Under the pieces are notes generated by a model that was given only the letters and a program-made list of their open reading frames with translations, did not search any database and was not told the DNA's origin. Shown one piece after another: positions 1 through 8,274 of a DNA stretch of 64,000 bases. The position numbers and the translations under genes were made by a program. This DNA comes from Bacillus sp. AFS015802 (GTDB taxonomy: Bacteria; Bacillota; Bacilli; Bacillales; Bacillaceae_B): contig NZ_NTUP01000066.1 of assembly GCF_002561455.1 (NCBI RefSeq), positions 409,245 through 473,244 of the forward strand, given 5' to 3'. Each line of letters starts with the position of its first letter. The first letter of the stretch is position 1.

Positions 1-3000
1 CCACCCCGCAGCCTGCTTTGACTCATATCCCGGGCATTCTGGGGGAAAAGGGCTTTGGGTGGATCGAACAGCCGTGGATTAAGATCGGTTCTTCCATCAC
101 GATTTTTAAAGAAGCAAAGCTTGGGGTGTCAGGAGTAGTGGGGAGCGTCATCCTGGTGGCGATCGTGTATGTGTTTTCCTCCAATCTCATCATGATGTAC
201 GCCCGGAAAAAGGAGTTTGCCGTTTTGCTTTCATTGGGCTGGCGTCCGAGTCAGCTTTCAAGGCTCCTTCTCCTTGAAGCATTATTGCTGGGTATGGTGG
301 TATCTTTTATCAGCTGGCTCATACTGGCATGGTTTTCAGTTACAAGCGAACTGGAAACATCCTATATTCGAGTGGCCCTCATCGGATTGATCGGACTGAC
401 CATTTATATCGCGGGTGCCCTCATTCCCGCCTATCTTGTGAAAAAAATCAGACCATACGAAGCGATGCGAACAGGGGAAATCTCCATGAAACACAAAAGG
501 GTGGCAAGGTCTGAATCAGTGGTCGGAATGGCCATCAATTCAATGGTGTCCAGGTGGAAACGGACCGTTTTATCCGTCGTTTCCATGGGTCTGCCGACGG
601 GTCTTCTTGTCTTTTACTTATTCATCACCTTTCGATTGAAAGGAGTCATGTATACGACCTGGTTAGGGGAGTACGTGGCCATGGAAGTCAGTACGATGCA
701 TTATGTAGCAATGGGGATCGCCCTCTCGATCGCCATCCTGACTACGGCGGAAATCATCTGGCAGAACGTAGCGGAGAGACAGCCCGAAATATCTGTGTTT
801 AAAGCCCTTGGCTGGAAAAATGGTACCGTCCGGATGCTTGTCATTTTGGAAGGGATGTTTTCAGGGGCACTTGCCGGTGTCGTCGGCCTGCTTTTTGCCT
901 TTTCGTTAGTCTGGAAGGTTTACGGAAGCTTCCCATTCACCCTCTGGTGGATCTATGTGGCCGCCCTCTCGATCCCTGTCGTCACCGGAATCATCGCAGC
1001 CGTCCTGCCTGCGGAGAAAGCTGCCAATACTCCTCCTTATCAGGGACTGAATGGAGGATACAGCAACGATAAGAAAGTGGAAAAGCAATTCAAATATATT
1101 CTTTCAGGGGCAGCTGTCATCCTCATCCTCGGTGTCATGACCTTAGTGGGGAAGGGAATTCCCGAAGTGCAGAAAGTGGAAACCGCCAAAGTGGCATCTC
1201 CCGTGAAAGAACAAGGAACGGAAGGGAAAACGACGTCGGTCTTTGCACCGGATAAGAAAGAGGAGGTTGAGCCACAGGAGGATGCTCCCCTCGCATTTTT
1301 AAAAGCGAAAGAACTTGCAGGAAAGCAGGCAGAGCTTGGTGAAAAGCTGGACCTTGATCAGCAAACGATCCTGATTGAGTCACCTAGTAAAACGCCACCG
1401 GAATTAAAGGCAAAAAAGAAACATCAGCTCATCACGATACCTGTCAGCTGGGACATCAAATATAGTGATCCCAATACAAGCAATCTCTCATTTAAACCAG
1501 GTGCCTATTTCCTATTGGATGAAAAGGAGAAGAAGTATTATCCTTTGAAAACGGACATTGTGGATGCACTCAATTACCGTGGGGGAAGATTGAAATTTCC
1601 AGGTAGAGTGACGGCTTTATTAACGTTCGAAGTGCCCGAGAAGTATGAGCGCTTTCTGATAAGCGGAAGGATTCCTGATCATTCCAAAGATGTAGTGGCC
1701 GAACTTACGAGAGAAGACCTGAGAAAAAGCAGGGAGCCTTTTACGTTGAAGAAAACCGGTGTTTCCCCGGGTGCAACAGGGGATTACACGATGAAGATAA
1801 AAATGGATAAGGAGAAAAACTGGAGTGTAGAGACCGATATCAGGGTGACCAATCATTCAGAAGAAGCGTTTCGAGATATTGGCTTTTATTTCATTCCGAA
1901 TGCATTTACGGAAAAAAATAAACCGGAATTCCTGAAAAGTCATGCGAAAACCAGCATTCACTCCATAAATACCACTGGCGAGGATCTTCAGTACTCCCTA
2001 AATGGGAATAAGCTCCTTGTCGACCTTGACGAGAAGCTGCAGCCTGGTGAAACGAAATCAATCAGTATCGACTACAGCATGAAACTTCCGGAAGATGGAT
2101 TGCGTTTGTCGCAGAAAGGGGAAGACTTCTTTCTTGCACAGTGGTATCCGATGCTCGCGACGTATCAAGATGGTTGGGATATAGAGCCTTTCGATCCGAA
2201 AGGCGAATCCTATGATACAACCTATGGAAATTATCGTGTTTCCTTTGAAACTCCAGAGGAATATTTGGTGGCAAGCTCCGGGGAAGATGCGTCGGAAGAA
2301 CCGGTGAATAAAGGGGAAATCGAAGGAAGCAGCATCCGGGATTTCTATCTCGCATTCCTGAACCCGGATGAATGGGAACAAAAAACAGAAAAAGTGAAAG
2401 TCGGGATGTATCGAAACGTGGCCATCCGGGCTTTTATGAAAAAAGAACAAGATTCCATTATGGATGATGTGCTCAAAAAAGCAGCAGATTCTTTCCTTTT
2501 TTACCACGATAACATCGGAGAGAATCCGACAGGTGAATTGGATCTCATTGCAAATAATGGGGACATGGAATACTCGAATATCGTGGAAATATCGGATGAT
2601 CCTGACGGATATGAACATCCATTATTCCATGAAATCGCCCACCAATGGTTCTATCAGGGAGTGGCGAACAATCCTTATCGGGATGCATGGCTCGATGAAA
2701 GTCTCGCAGAGTTACTATCCTCCTACTATCTCGCATATGCATATAAGGACGAGGGAAAAGCCTTTGCGTTTTCGAATCAAGTGCTGAATACAGTGAAGCC
2801 GGAAAAGTTCCTGAATACCCCGCTGAATGAATTTCAACAGAATTATATTTCGACTGTATATGGAAAAGGACCGCTCATGTTGAATGAGTTCTTCGAGGAT
2901 AATGGAGGAAGATCGGAAGCATTGAACTTCCTGGGGGCTTACTACAAAGAGTTTCAATACAAACATGTTGACTCAGGCACCTTTGCACAGTTCTTCGAAG

Positions 3001-3050
3001 AATATTACGAAGGCAGCCAAAAAGAATTCCTGACAGGATGGCTTGAATAG
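1..3050 (+). CDS. FtsX-type permease fused to M1-family zinc metallopeptidase (5' end cut by window)
   Basis: The reading frame is open from base 3, so the true start lies outside the window; the first in-window start-like codon is TTG at 18 (numbering below from there). Residues ~35-145 and ~180-335 form two FtsX/MacB-like membrane modules with the typical ExxVLLSLGW and EISVFKALGW coupling loops. A further membrane segment (~360-378) leads into a charged linker (~385-430) and then an extracytoplasmic M1-like region. The zinc site is complete: HEIAH at 871-875 followed by exactly 18 residues and then Glu (HExxH-x18-E). Most M1 enzymes are stand-alone; a permease-peptidase fusion suggests a membrane-anchored protease or peptide-sensing exporter subunit. 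An ATPase partner would be expected upstream, outside the window. The substrate cannot be inferred. The domain calls are secure, the function is not. Confidence 0.85.
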   Translation, partial: TPQPALTHIPGILGEKGFGWIEQPWIKIGSSITIFKEAKLGVSGVVGSVILVAIVYVFSSNLIMMYARKKEFAVLLSLGWRPSQLSRLLLLEALLLGMVVSFISWLILAWFSVTSELETSYIRVALIGLIGLTIYIAGALIPAYLVKKIRPYEAMRTGEISMKHKRVARSESVVGMAINSMVSRWKRTVLSVVSMGLPTGLLVFYLFITFRLKGVMYTTWLGEYVAMEVSTMHYVAMGIALSIAILTTAEIIWQNVAERQPEISVFKALGWKNGTVRMLVILEGMFSGALAGVVGLLFAFSLVWKVYGSFPFTLWWIYVAALSIPVVTGIIAAVLPAEKAANTPPYQGLNGGYSNDKKVEKQFKYILSGAAVILILGVMTLVGKGIPEVQKVETAKVASPVKEQGTEGKTTSVFAPDKKEEVEPQEDAPLAFLKAKELAGKQAELGEKLDLDQQTILIESPSKTPPELKAKKKHQLITIPVSWDIKYSDPNTSNLSFKPGAYFLLDEKEKKYYPLKTDIVDALNYRGGRLKFPGRVTALLTFEVPEKYERFLISGRIPDHSKDVVAELTREDLRKSREPFTLKKTGVSPGATGDYTMKIKMDKEKNWSVETDIRVTNHSEEAFRDIGFYFIPNAFTEKNKPEFLKSHAKTSIHSINTTGEDLQYSLNGNKLLVDLDEKLQPGETKSISIDYSMKLPEDGLRLSQKGEDFFLAQWYPMLATYQDGWDIEPFDPKGESYDTTYGNYRVSFETPEEYLVASSGEDASEEPVNKGEIEGSSIRDFYLAFLNPDEWEQKTEKVKVGMYRNVAIRAFMKKEQDSIMDDVLKKAADSFLFYHDNIGENPTGELDLIANNGDMEYSNIVEISDDPDGYEHPLFHEIAHQWFYQGVANNPYRDAWLDESLAELLSSYYLAYAYKDEGKAFAFSNQVLNTVKPEKFLNTPLNEFQQNYISTVYGKGPLMLNEFFEDNGGRSEALNFLGAYYKEFQYKHVDSGTFAQFFEEYYEGSQKEFLTGWLE

Positions 3051-3057
3051 AAAGTGA

Positions 3058-3121
3058 GAGGGACGGACCTCCAAACGGCTCTCTTGTAATTCATTAGGGG
3101 ATTTGTTGGAGGTCCGTCCCT
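3058..3121. repeat. GGGACGGACC-core hairpin (copy 1), likely transcript end
   Basis: The arms GAGGGACGGACCTCCAA and TTGGAGGTCCGTCCCT pair over about 16 bp around a ~34-nt loop, starting 8 nt after the permease-peptidase stop. There is no U-tract, so simple intrinsic termination is uncertain. It is one of a family of similar hairpins in this window. Confidence 0.85.
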
Positions 3122-3199
3122 ATTTATGAATTCCTCTCTTCACAACTTATGAAAATTAAGTTATTATATAAAAAACTTAATTAAATGAGGTTATATGTT

Positions 3200-3670
3200 A
3201 TGGATTCTTATGATAAAAAGATTTTGGATGCGGTTATGCAAGACTCGAGGGTTAAATGGTCTGATTTAGCAGCTACGATCGGACTAAGTGCCCCGGCAAC
3301 GGCGGATAGGGTGAATCGTCTTATAGAAAAGGGTGTAATCAAGCATTTTGGAGCCATCATGGACGCTGCCAGCTTGGGAGCTGAACTGACAGCCTTTGTA
3401 GCCGTTTCTCTGGAACGTCCGGAGCATCGGGAACCTTTTCTTCAATTGATCAATGAGTTGGTTGAAGTCCAGGAATGCCACCATATTGCAGGGGAAGATG
3501 ACTATCTCTTAAAAATTCGGAGCAGGAACACGAAGGATCTGGATCGTATCATCAGTCATGAAATAAAAAGTCTTCATGGGATAATCCGTACGAAGACCAC
3601 GATTGTGATGGATTCACTTAAAGAAAGTAATGTTTTGCCACTGCCATCAGATACGGTTTCTTCAGATTAA
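3200..3670 (+). CDS. Lrp/AsnC-family transcriptional regulator
   Basis: A 156-residue protein with an N-terminal winged helix-turn-helix (~4-60; WSDLAATIGLSAPATADRV) and a C-terminal RAM/Lrp ligand-binding domain (~68-140). These regulators form octamers or dimers that sense amino acids and control amino-acid transport or metabolism genes. I chose ATG 3200 rather than the in-frame ATG 3185 because TGAGG at 3186-3190 sits at the right distance and the family usually begins with MDxxDxxIL. It lies 12 nt upstream of two LysE-type exporters on the same strand, so it probably senses the amino acid that they export. A short AT-rich region upstream (3135-3185) would hold the promoter. Confidence 0.9.
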   Translation: MDSYDKKILDAVMQDSRVKWSDLAATIGLSAPATADRVNRLIEKGVIKHFGAIMDAASLGAELTAFVAVSLERPEHREPFLQLINELVEVQECHHIAGEDDYLLKIRSRNTKDLDRIISHEIKSLHGIIRTKTTIVMDSLKESNVLPLPSDTVSSD

Positions 3671-3682
3671 GGAGAGGGAACA

Positions 3683-4300
3683 ATGACTTCTGCATTATTA
3701 TTTCTTAAAAGTCTTATGATAGGAGTGGCTATCGCGGCACCGGTTGGACCAGTTGGAATTCTTTGCATTCAAAGGACACTGACTTACGGGAGAAGGACAG
3801 GTTTCTTTTCGGGTTTGGGGGCTGCCGCGGCAGATGCCCTTTTCGGCTTGATTGCCGTTATGGGGCTGACAATGGTTTCCGGATTCCTTCTGGATCATCA
3901 GTTCTGGATTCAATTATGGGGAGGGGTGTTCCTTTTGTTATTAGGGTGGAAGACATTCGCCTCTCCACCTGCTGTAATGGGGATGGGAGAAGCGGATACC
4001 ATTTCTTCGATGAAAGGATTTGTGTCGGTTTTTTTACTAACTCTCACGAACCCAATGACAATCTTAGCTTTTATTGCCATTTTTGGAGTTTTTCGTGTGG
4101 CAGGTTCAGAAGATTACGTCACCGTCCTGACGGTTGTATCAGGAGTGTTCTCAGGGTCGGCGCTGTGGTGGTGGGGACTTGCTTTTGTGGCTGGGTGGAT
4201 AGGAAGCAGGGTCGGATCTTCCCCATTAAGAATGATAAACCGAGCGGCGGGTATCATCCTTACAATTTTTAGTGTACTCTTTTTGATCGATCTGTTATAA
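3683..4300 (+). CDS. LysE/RhtB-family amino-acid exporter (first of a tandem pair)
   Basis: A 205-residue integral membrane protein with about six hydrophobic segments. The N-terminal APVGPVGILCIQRTL signature typical of LysE translocators is at ~19-33, and a second conserved block TLTNPMTILAF lies near residue 120. The family exports basic or neutral amino acids by proton exchange. A GGAGAGGG ribosome site precedes the ATG. The Lrp-type regulator ends 12 nt upstream, the classic regulator/exporter arrangement. The next gene is a paralogue of this one, so both may act on one substrate or form a mixed complex. The substrate is not predictable from sequence. Confidence 0.88.
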   Translation: MTSALLFLKSLMIGVAIAAPVGPVGILCIQRTLTYGRRTGFFSGLGAAAADALFGLIAVMGLTMVSGFLLDHQFWIQLWGGVFLLLLGWKTFASPPAVMGMGEADTISSMKGFVSVFLLTLTNPMTILAFIAIFGVFRVAGSEDYVTVLTVVSGVFSGSALWWWGLAFVAGWIGSRVGSSPLRMINRAAGIILTIFSVLFLIDLL

Positions 4301-4337
4301 CCATGATTTCTATGAAGAAAGGATCATTCACCACATC

Positions 4338-4931
4338 ATGTTAATACTTAAAAGCTTCATTCTTGGATTTTCTGTTTCGGCACCGGTTGGCCCGATTGGG
4401 TTGCTTTGCATACAGAGAGTATTATCGCAAGGCGCCACTGCGGGATTTTTGACGGGACTTGGTGCCGCAACAGCCAATATCATCTATGCCAGCATTGCTG
4501 CTTTCGGATTCACCGTCGTTTCCGCATTCATGTTGGAACAGCAAGTATATTTAAAAATAATCGGGATGGTATTTTTAGTTTATTTAGGAATGAAAACGTA
4601 TAGAAAGAAGCCCCCACAGGAATCGTCCAGTATCAAAGGCGAGAATCCATTTCAAATGTTTGCATCAACATTGCTCCTGATGATTACCAATCCTGTCACC
4701 ATTCTCAACTTCGCAGCAATGTTTGCAGGACTAGGGTTTTCAGAAGAAAGCAGCTCCCTCCGGATGGCAGTTACGCTCATACTCGGTGTCTTTATGGGCG
4801 CGGTCACCTGGTGGCTTGTATTGAGTATAGGAGTGAACCTATTCAAAAAGAACATCACCCCACATCTTCCATTAGTCAATAAAGCAGCGGGCATCCTCAT
4901 CATCCTGCTGGCATTTCTATCACTAGCTTAA
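4338..4931 (+). CDS. LysE/RhtB-family amino-acid exporter (second of a tandem pair)
   Basis: A 197-residue membrane protein clearly homologous to its upstream neighbour: APVGPIGLLCIQRVL near the N-terminus, GLGAATANIIYASIAAFGF, and MITNPVTILNF. It looks like a local duplication that has since diverged, because identity is concentrated in the motifs. The start is less certain than for the first copy. The only purine-rich site (GAAAGGA at 4316-4322) is about 15 nt away, which suggests weak initiation or coupling to the upstream gene across the 37-nt gap. Transcription probably ends at the GGACGGACC hairpin that follows. Confidence 0.86.
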   Translation: MLILKSFILGFSVSAPVGPIGLLCIQRVLSQGATAGFLTGLGAATANIIYASIAAFGFTVVSAFMLEQQVYLKIIGMVFLVYLGMKTYRKKPPQESSSIKGENPFQMFASTLLLMITNPVTILNFAAMFAGLGFSEESSSLRMAVTLILGVFMGAVTWWLVLSIGVNLFKKNITPHLPLVNKAAGILIILLAFLSLA

Positions 4932-4933
4932 AA

Positions 4934-5000
4934 AGAGGGACGGACCTCCAGTAGGGATTTCTACTTTACATAAGATTCCCGCTTGGAGGTCCGTCCCTCT
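4934..5000. repeat. GGGACGGACC-core hairpin (copy 2) between convergent genes
   Basis: AGAGGGACGGACCTCCA (4934-4950) pairs perfectly with TGGAGGTCCGTCCCTCT (4984-5000) across a 33-nt loop. It lies exactly between the second LysE gene (plus) and the HxlR gene (minus), where it could serve both transcripts. Confidence 0.88.
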
Positions 5001-5005
5001 CGCTT

Positions 5006-5338
5006 TTAAAACTCCCCATGTTCATTTCCCCACTCGTGCATTTGCTGAAGGATGGGGATGAGGGTCATGCCGAGGTCGGTCATGGAGTATTCGACTTTCG
5101 GGGGTATGGTGTCGTATTGGGTACGGTTGATGAATCCGTCTTCTTCGAGTTCTTTCAGCTGCTGGCTCAGTACTTTATGGGCAACGCCAGGCAGCAGCCT
5201 CCTCAATTCATTGTACCTGTATGTCCCTTCCGTCCCGAGGTGCCAGAGGATGACGGTCTTCCATTTCCCTCCGATTTTTCGCAATGTATACTCGATTGAA
5301 CACTTCAGTTTTCCGTGTTGATCAATTGGTGCATCCAT
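5006..5338 (-). CDS. HxlR-family winged-helix regulator
   Basis: A 110-residue protein with the HxlR/DUF24 fold: conserved N-terminal Cys13 (KLKCSIEYTL), KWKTVILWHL, a helix-turn-helix over ~40-75 (RYNELRRLLPGVAHKVLSQQLKELE), and the wing R-x-x-Y-x-x-I-P-P-K-V-E-Y. In B. subtilis relatives such as YodB and HypR this Cys senses electrophiles or disulfide stress, so redox control is plausible here. It is divergent from a VOC-fold protein; the 131-nt shared region carries an inverted TTAGTTTC/GAAACTAA pair that may be its operator. Confidence 0.9.
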   Translation of the reverse strand: MDAPIDQHGKLKCSIEYTLRKIGGKWKTVILWHLGTEGTYRYNELRRLLPGVAHKVLSQQLKELEEDGFINRTQYDTIPPKVEYSMTDLGMTLIPILQQMHEWGNEHGEF

Positions 5339-5367
5339 GTCTTAACCAGTCCTTTCTTACCTAAAGG

Positions 5368-5445
5368 TTAGTTTCTCACAAAAAAGTGCATTCTTACATA
5401 GAGCCACTCATCTTCGTATAATGAAGTCGTGTTAGATGAAACTAA
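5368..5445. promoter_or_regulatory. Divergent HxlR/VOC control region: promoter plus inverted half-sites
   Basis: A plus-strand promoter is visible for the VOC gene: TTACAT (5394-5399), 17 bp, TATAAT (5417-5422). TTAGTTTC (5368-5375) and its exact reverse complement GAAACTAA (5438-5445) flank it, one upstream of -35 and one downstream of the start point. This is a reasonable layout for looping or dimeric HxlR repression. The operator call is inference. Confidence 0.5.
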
Positions 5446-5469
5446 TCAAAACGAAGGAGGAATCATTCA

Positions 5470-5964
5470 ATGTTACCATATCCAAGATCATTTTCTCATA
5501 TAGGATTATCCGTCCCGAGCCTTGAAGAAGCGATAAAATTTTACCAGGAGGTGTTCGGCTGGTACGTCATCATGGAGCCTTCCGATGTCGAGAATGACGA
5601 CACAGCGATCGGCCAGATGTGCCGAGACGTATTCGGGAACGATTGGGACAAGTTCAGAATTGCCCACATGGCAACAGGTGATAAGATCGGGATCGAGCTA
5701 TTTGAATTTCCGCATAATGAAAAGCCAGAGAATAACTTTGAATATTGGAAGACGGGATTATTCCATTTCTGCATCCAGGATCCCGATGTAGAAGGCATGG
5801 TCGAAAAGATCAAACAGCACGGTGGTAAGCAGCGCATGCCGGTCCGGGAGTATTATCCCGGTGAAAAACCTTACCGTATGGTGTATGTGGAAGATCCATT
5901 CGGGAATATTTTTGAAATCTACTCACACAGTTATGAGCTGACGTATTCCGACGGGGCTTACTGA
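5470..5964 (+). CDS. VOC-superfamily (glyoxalase/dioxygenase fold) protein
   Basis: A 164-residue single VOC protein. It has the opening FSHIGLSVPSLEEAIKFYQEVFGW, the central FHFCIQDPDVEGMVEKIKQHGG strand-helix, and the closing VYVEDPFGNIFEIYSHSYE. Candidate metal ligands are His10 (SHIGLSV), the FHFCI His, and the FEIY Glu. The family includes glyoxalase I, extradiol dioxygenases and antibiotic-resistance proteins. A strong AAGGAGG site sets the start. Control by the divergent HxlR regulator suggests detoxification of an electrophile or aldehyde. The exact substrate is unknown. Confidence 0.85.
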   Translation: MLPYPRSFSHIGLSVPSLEEAIKFYQEVFGWYVIMEPSDVENDDTAIGQMCRDVFGNDWDKFRIAHMATGDKIGIELFEFPHNEKPENNFEYWKTGLFHFCIQDPDVEGMVEKIKQHGGKQRMPVREYYPGEKPYRMVYVEDPFGNIFEIYSHSYELTYSDGAY

Positions 5965-5977
5965 CTCAATACTAAGA

Positions 5978-6011
5978 AAGGCACATTCAGAGGGATGTGT
6001 CTTTTTTTTTG
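5978..6011 (+). terminator. Intrinsic terminator of the VOC gene
   Basis: GGCACAT pairs with ATGTGTC (one G-U pair) over an 8-nt loop, followed by ten T residues from 6002. It lies 15 nt after the VOC stop. Confidence 0.8.
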
Positions 6012-6086
6012 TGGCTGAAGAGGGTTTTCTGCTTCCCTGTTGAATCATTAAAGGTACGTCTAATGAGCAAAGAGAGGAAAACCACA

Positions 6087-6545
6087 ATGAAAATAATTGA
6101 ATTACAAAAGGATTCAAACCGGTTTGAGGAAGCCGTGAACGTGTTTTGGAAGCAATGGGGGAGTGAGGATAATTATACCTTCTACCATGATTGCATGTTC
6201 CATTCCTGCCGTACGGAAGAAGACCTTCCACGATTTTATATCGCTTTACAAGAAGATGAGATCATCGGTACTTACGCGCTGCTTCGAAATGACCTCAACA
6301 GCCGTCAGGATCTGTACCCGTGGTTTGCATGCCTGTATGTCGCCCCCGGTCATAGAGGGGACGGACTTGGTTCCATCCTTCTTGAGCATGCTCTAAAGGA
6401 GGTTCATGAAAAAGGGTACAACCGCCTTTATCTCACAACGGACCTGGAAGGCTATTATGAAAAATACGGCTGGACTCATACCACAGAAGCCATTGGGCTT
6501 GGCGGGGATTCCTTGAAGGTCTATGAAAAGAAGATCAACGATTAA
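6087..6545 (+). CDS. GNAT-family N-acetyltransferase
   Basis: A 152-residue acetyltransferase with the acetyl-CoA-binding motif A CLYVAPGHRGDGLGSILLEHAL (V-x-P-x-x-R-x-x-G-x-G/A) and the C-terminal YYEKYGWTHT strand-turn typical of GNAT enzymes. Acetyl-CoA is the donor; the acceptor is unknown. ATG 6087 is chosen because GAGAGG at 6069-6074 is well spaced and the protein then begins with the first beta strand (MKIIELQK). The longer frame to 5997 would start inside the preceding terminator. It is a single-gene unit between two terminators. Confidence 0.85.
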   Translation: MKIIELQKDSNRFEEAVNVFWKQWGSEDNYTFYHDCMFHSCRTEEDLPRFYIALQEDEIIGTYALLRNDLNSRQDLYPWFACLYVAPGHRGDGLGSILLEHALKEVHEKGYNRLYLTTDLEGYYEKYGWTHTTEAIGLGGDSLKVYEKKIND

Positions 6546-6594
6546 AAAAGCAGCAAAGAAAATGTGGAATGTGCCCATTTTCTTGCTGCTTTTT
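6546..6594 (+). terminator. Intrinsic terminator of the GNAT gene
   Basis: A long stem, AAAGCAGCAAAGAAAATG with CATTTTCTTGCTGCTTT, is followed by a T-run. A lone half-copy of the dispersed repeat (AGAGGTCCGTCCCTC, 6596-6610) abuts it and overlaps the end of the convergent brnQ. Confidence 0.85.
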
Positions 6595-6608
6595 TAGAGG
6601 TCCGTCCC

Positions 6609-7910
6609 TCAAAAGGTAATCTTCCGTTGCACCCGGTCCAGTGAGTAGCCGATTGTGACCGCTACAAGGGTGGGGGTGGTCCATGCCATGCCGTTTTCAC
6701 TGAGGGGAAGGAAGTTCAGGATTGCCTGTATTCCATCCATATGAATAGGAAGTGTGTTGAGCATTTCGTAAAAGGAAAAGAAAGCGGCAACACTGATTCC
6801 ATACACGTACATCTTCCTGCTTTCTCCGAAGAAGTGCTGAAAGAGGGAGAGGGCAACAAGGACTATGGCTACAGGATAAATGAGCACGAGGAGCGGGGTT
6901 GCAACGGTTAATATCACATCCAGTCCCAGATTGGTCACGCCCATCCCTATTAAAATGAAAATCACGACATAGGCTTTATATGAAAACCTTGGAAAAGCCT
7001 CATGAAAGAAGCGCCCGCATGCATTAATGAGTCCGATGCATGTCGTTAAGCAGGCAATGATCACGATCAGGCCAAATAATACATTCCCGCCGTATCCAAA
7101 TAACTGCCGGGACGCCAGCACCAGTATTTCGGCACCATTGTTCAGTGGTTCCTCATGGGGGATGACCCGTCCGATCCAACCCAGGGAAAGGTACACCATC
7201 ACGAGACCCAGTGCCGCAATCATCCCGGCACTGATGGTTCCCCGGACCAGCTCGCTTTTACCCGTCGCCCCTTTATCTTTCAATCCATTGATGATGACGA
7301 TGCCGAATGCCAGGGCCGCCACTGCATCCATGGTAAAATAACCTTCCAGGAAACCTTTCAGAAACGGGGCGGACTGGAATTTTTCTGTCGCCGCGGCATC
7401 GGTATAATCAAAGGTAAGAAAAGCCTGTACACATAATACGGCCAAAACAATAAGTAACGCAGGAGTTAAAAACTGACCGACGAGATCGATGACTTTTTTC
7501 GGATTGATGCTGAGTACATAGGTCAACCCGAAGAACGCAAGAGAGAATAACAATAACGGGAGTCGTCCCTCAACACTGACGACCTGCAAAAACCCCAATT
7601 CATACGCAACATTCGAAGCCCTCGGGATCCCGTAAAGAGCTCCGATCGAGAGATAGATCACAATGGCAAATACAAGTCCGAAAATGGGGTGGACCCGTTC
7701 CCCGATCGATCGTAACCCATTATTCGAAAGGGATACCGAAATGATCGTCAAAAAAGGCAGGAACACGGCCGTCAAAATAAACCCGGCTATCGCTTCAACA
7801 AAGAAGCCTCCCGATTCCATTCCAAGATAAGGCGGAAAGATTAAATTCCCTGCACCAAAAAATAAAGAAAAAAGCATAAATCCGGAAATCAGCACATCTT
7901 TTTTTCTCAT
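6609..7910 (-). CDS. brnQ: Branched-chain amino-acid:cation symporter BrnQ
   Basis: A 433-residue LIVCS-family carrier with about 12 hydrophobic segments, close to the usual ~440. The family N-terminus is evident: FMLFSLFFGAGNLIFPPYLG. Other landmarks are GALYGIPRASNVAYELGF, the EGYFTMDAVAALAFGIVIINGLK block (residues ~185-215), and GLINACGRFFHE. It imports leucine, isoleucine and valine using Na+ or H+. A GGAGGG site lies 8 nt before the ATG. Expression is evidently controlled by the T-box leader just upstream, so the gene should be induced when a cognate branched-chain tRNA is uncharged. It stands alone, as brnQ usually does in bacilli. Confidence 0.95.
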   Translation of the reverse strand: MRKKDVLISGFMLFSLFFGAGNLIFPPYLGMESGGFFVEAIAGFILTAVFLPFLTIISVSLSNNGLRSIGERVHPIFGLVFAIVIYLSIGALYGIPRASNVAYELGFLQVVSVEGRLPLLLFSLAFFGLTYVLSINPKKVIDLVGQFLTPALLIVLAVLCVQAFLTFDYTDAAATEKFQSAPFLKGFLEGYFTMDAVAALAFGIVIINGLKDKGATGKSELVRGTISAGMIAALGLVMVYLSLGWIGRVIPHEEPLNNGAEILVLASRQLFGYGGNVLFGLIVIIACLTTCIGLINACGRFFHEAFPRFSYKAYVVIFILIGMGVTNLGLDVILTVATPLLVLIYPVAIVLVALSLFQHFFGESRKMYVYGISVAAFFSFYEMLNTLPIHMDGIQAILNFLPLSENGMAWTTPTLVAVTIGYSLDRVQRKITF

Positions 7911-7963
7911 CCTAAACCCTCCAGCTAAGTAGTACTCTATAGATTATTCTGACAATTCCACAT

Positions 7964-8240
7964 AAAAAAACCCGCCCCTCTCAAGGGACGAGCCATCACT
8001 CGCGTTACCACCCATATTCCGTATGCTCCCCAGTAAAGAAACATTCCGGCACTTCCTTTATGTACATTCATACACGTTCCTTCGATAACGGTGGAAATCC
8101 GTCAAAGCCTACTGTATTCGGCTTTGCATCTCATAGATGATTTTCTGAAAAGATCTGTCCAACGGCTCCCAGCTTTCACCGATTCTCTGTCTGAACATGT
8201 TTCTAATCATACTCTTTCTCGTCAAAGAATTTTATTATTA
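7964..8240 (-). promoter_or_regulatory. T-box riboswitch leader of brnQ, probably isoleucine-specific
   Basis: Reading the minus strand, a stem I region contains the AGAGA...GGTGAAAGCTGGGAGCC features (~8190-8160). A specifier-loop-like GAAAATCATC follows at ~8145-8135. The hallmark T-box sequence TGGGTGGTAACGCG occupies 8014-8001. A terminator follows: CTCGTCCC/GGGGCGGG stem and seven U residues (7993-7964). In the specifier loop, AUC followed by a purine fits isoleucine. That assignment is by eye and tentative; the T-box call itself is firm. Confidence 0.9.
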
Positions 8241-8245
8241 CTCAC

Positions 8246-8274
8246 AATCTAGCATAGGGAAAAAACGCCGTCAA
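8246..8274 (-). promoter_or_regulatory. SigA-type promoter of the brnQ T-box transcript
   Basis: On the minus strand TTGACG (8274-8269), a 17-bp spacer, and TAGATT (8251-8246) give a start point near 8239, just ahead of T-box stem I. Confidence 0.75.

Noticed and set aside
2058..2618. 186-codon minus-strand frame opposite the permease-peptidase
   Set aside because: It lies entirely inside a strongly supported gene, has no ribosome site or family resemblance, and its sequence mirrors the opposite strand's codons.
3763..4272. 169-codon plus-strand frame in the first LysE gene
   Set aside because: Overlapping shadow frame; the LysE motif and hydrophobic pattern are in the other frame.
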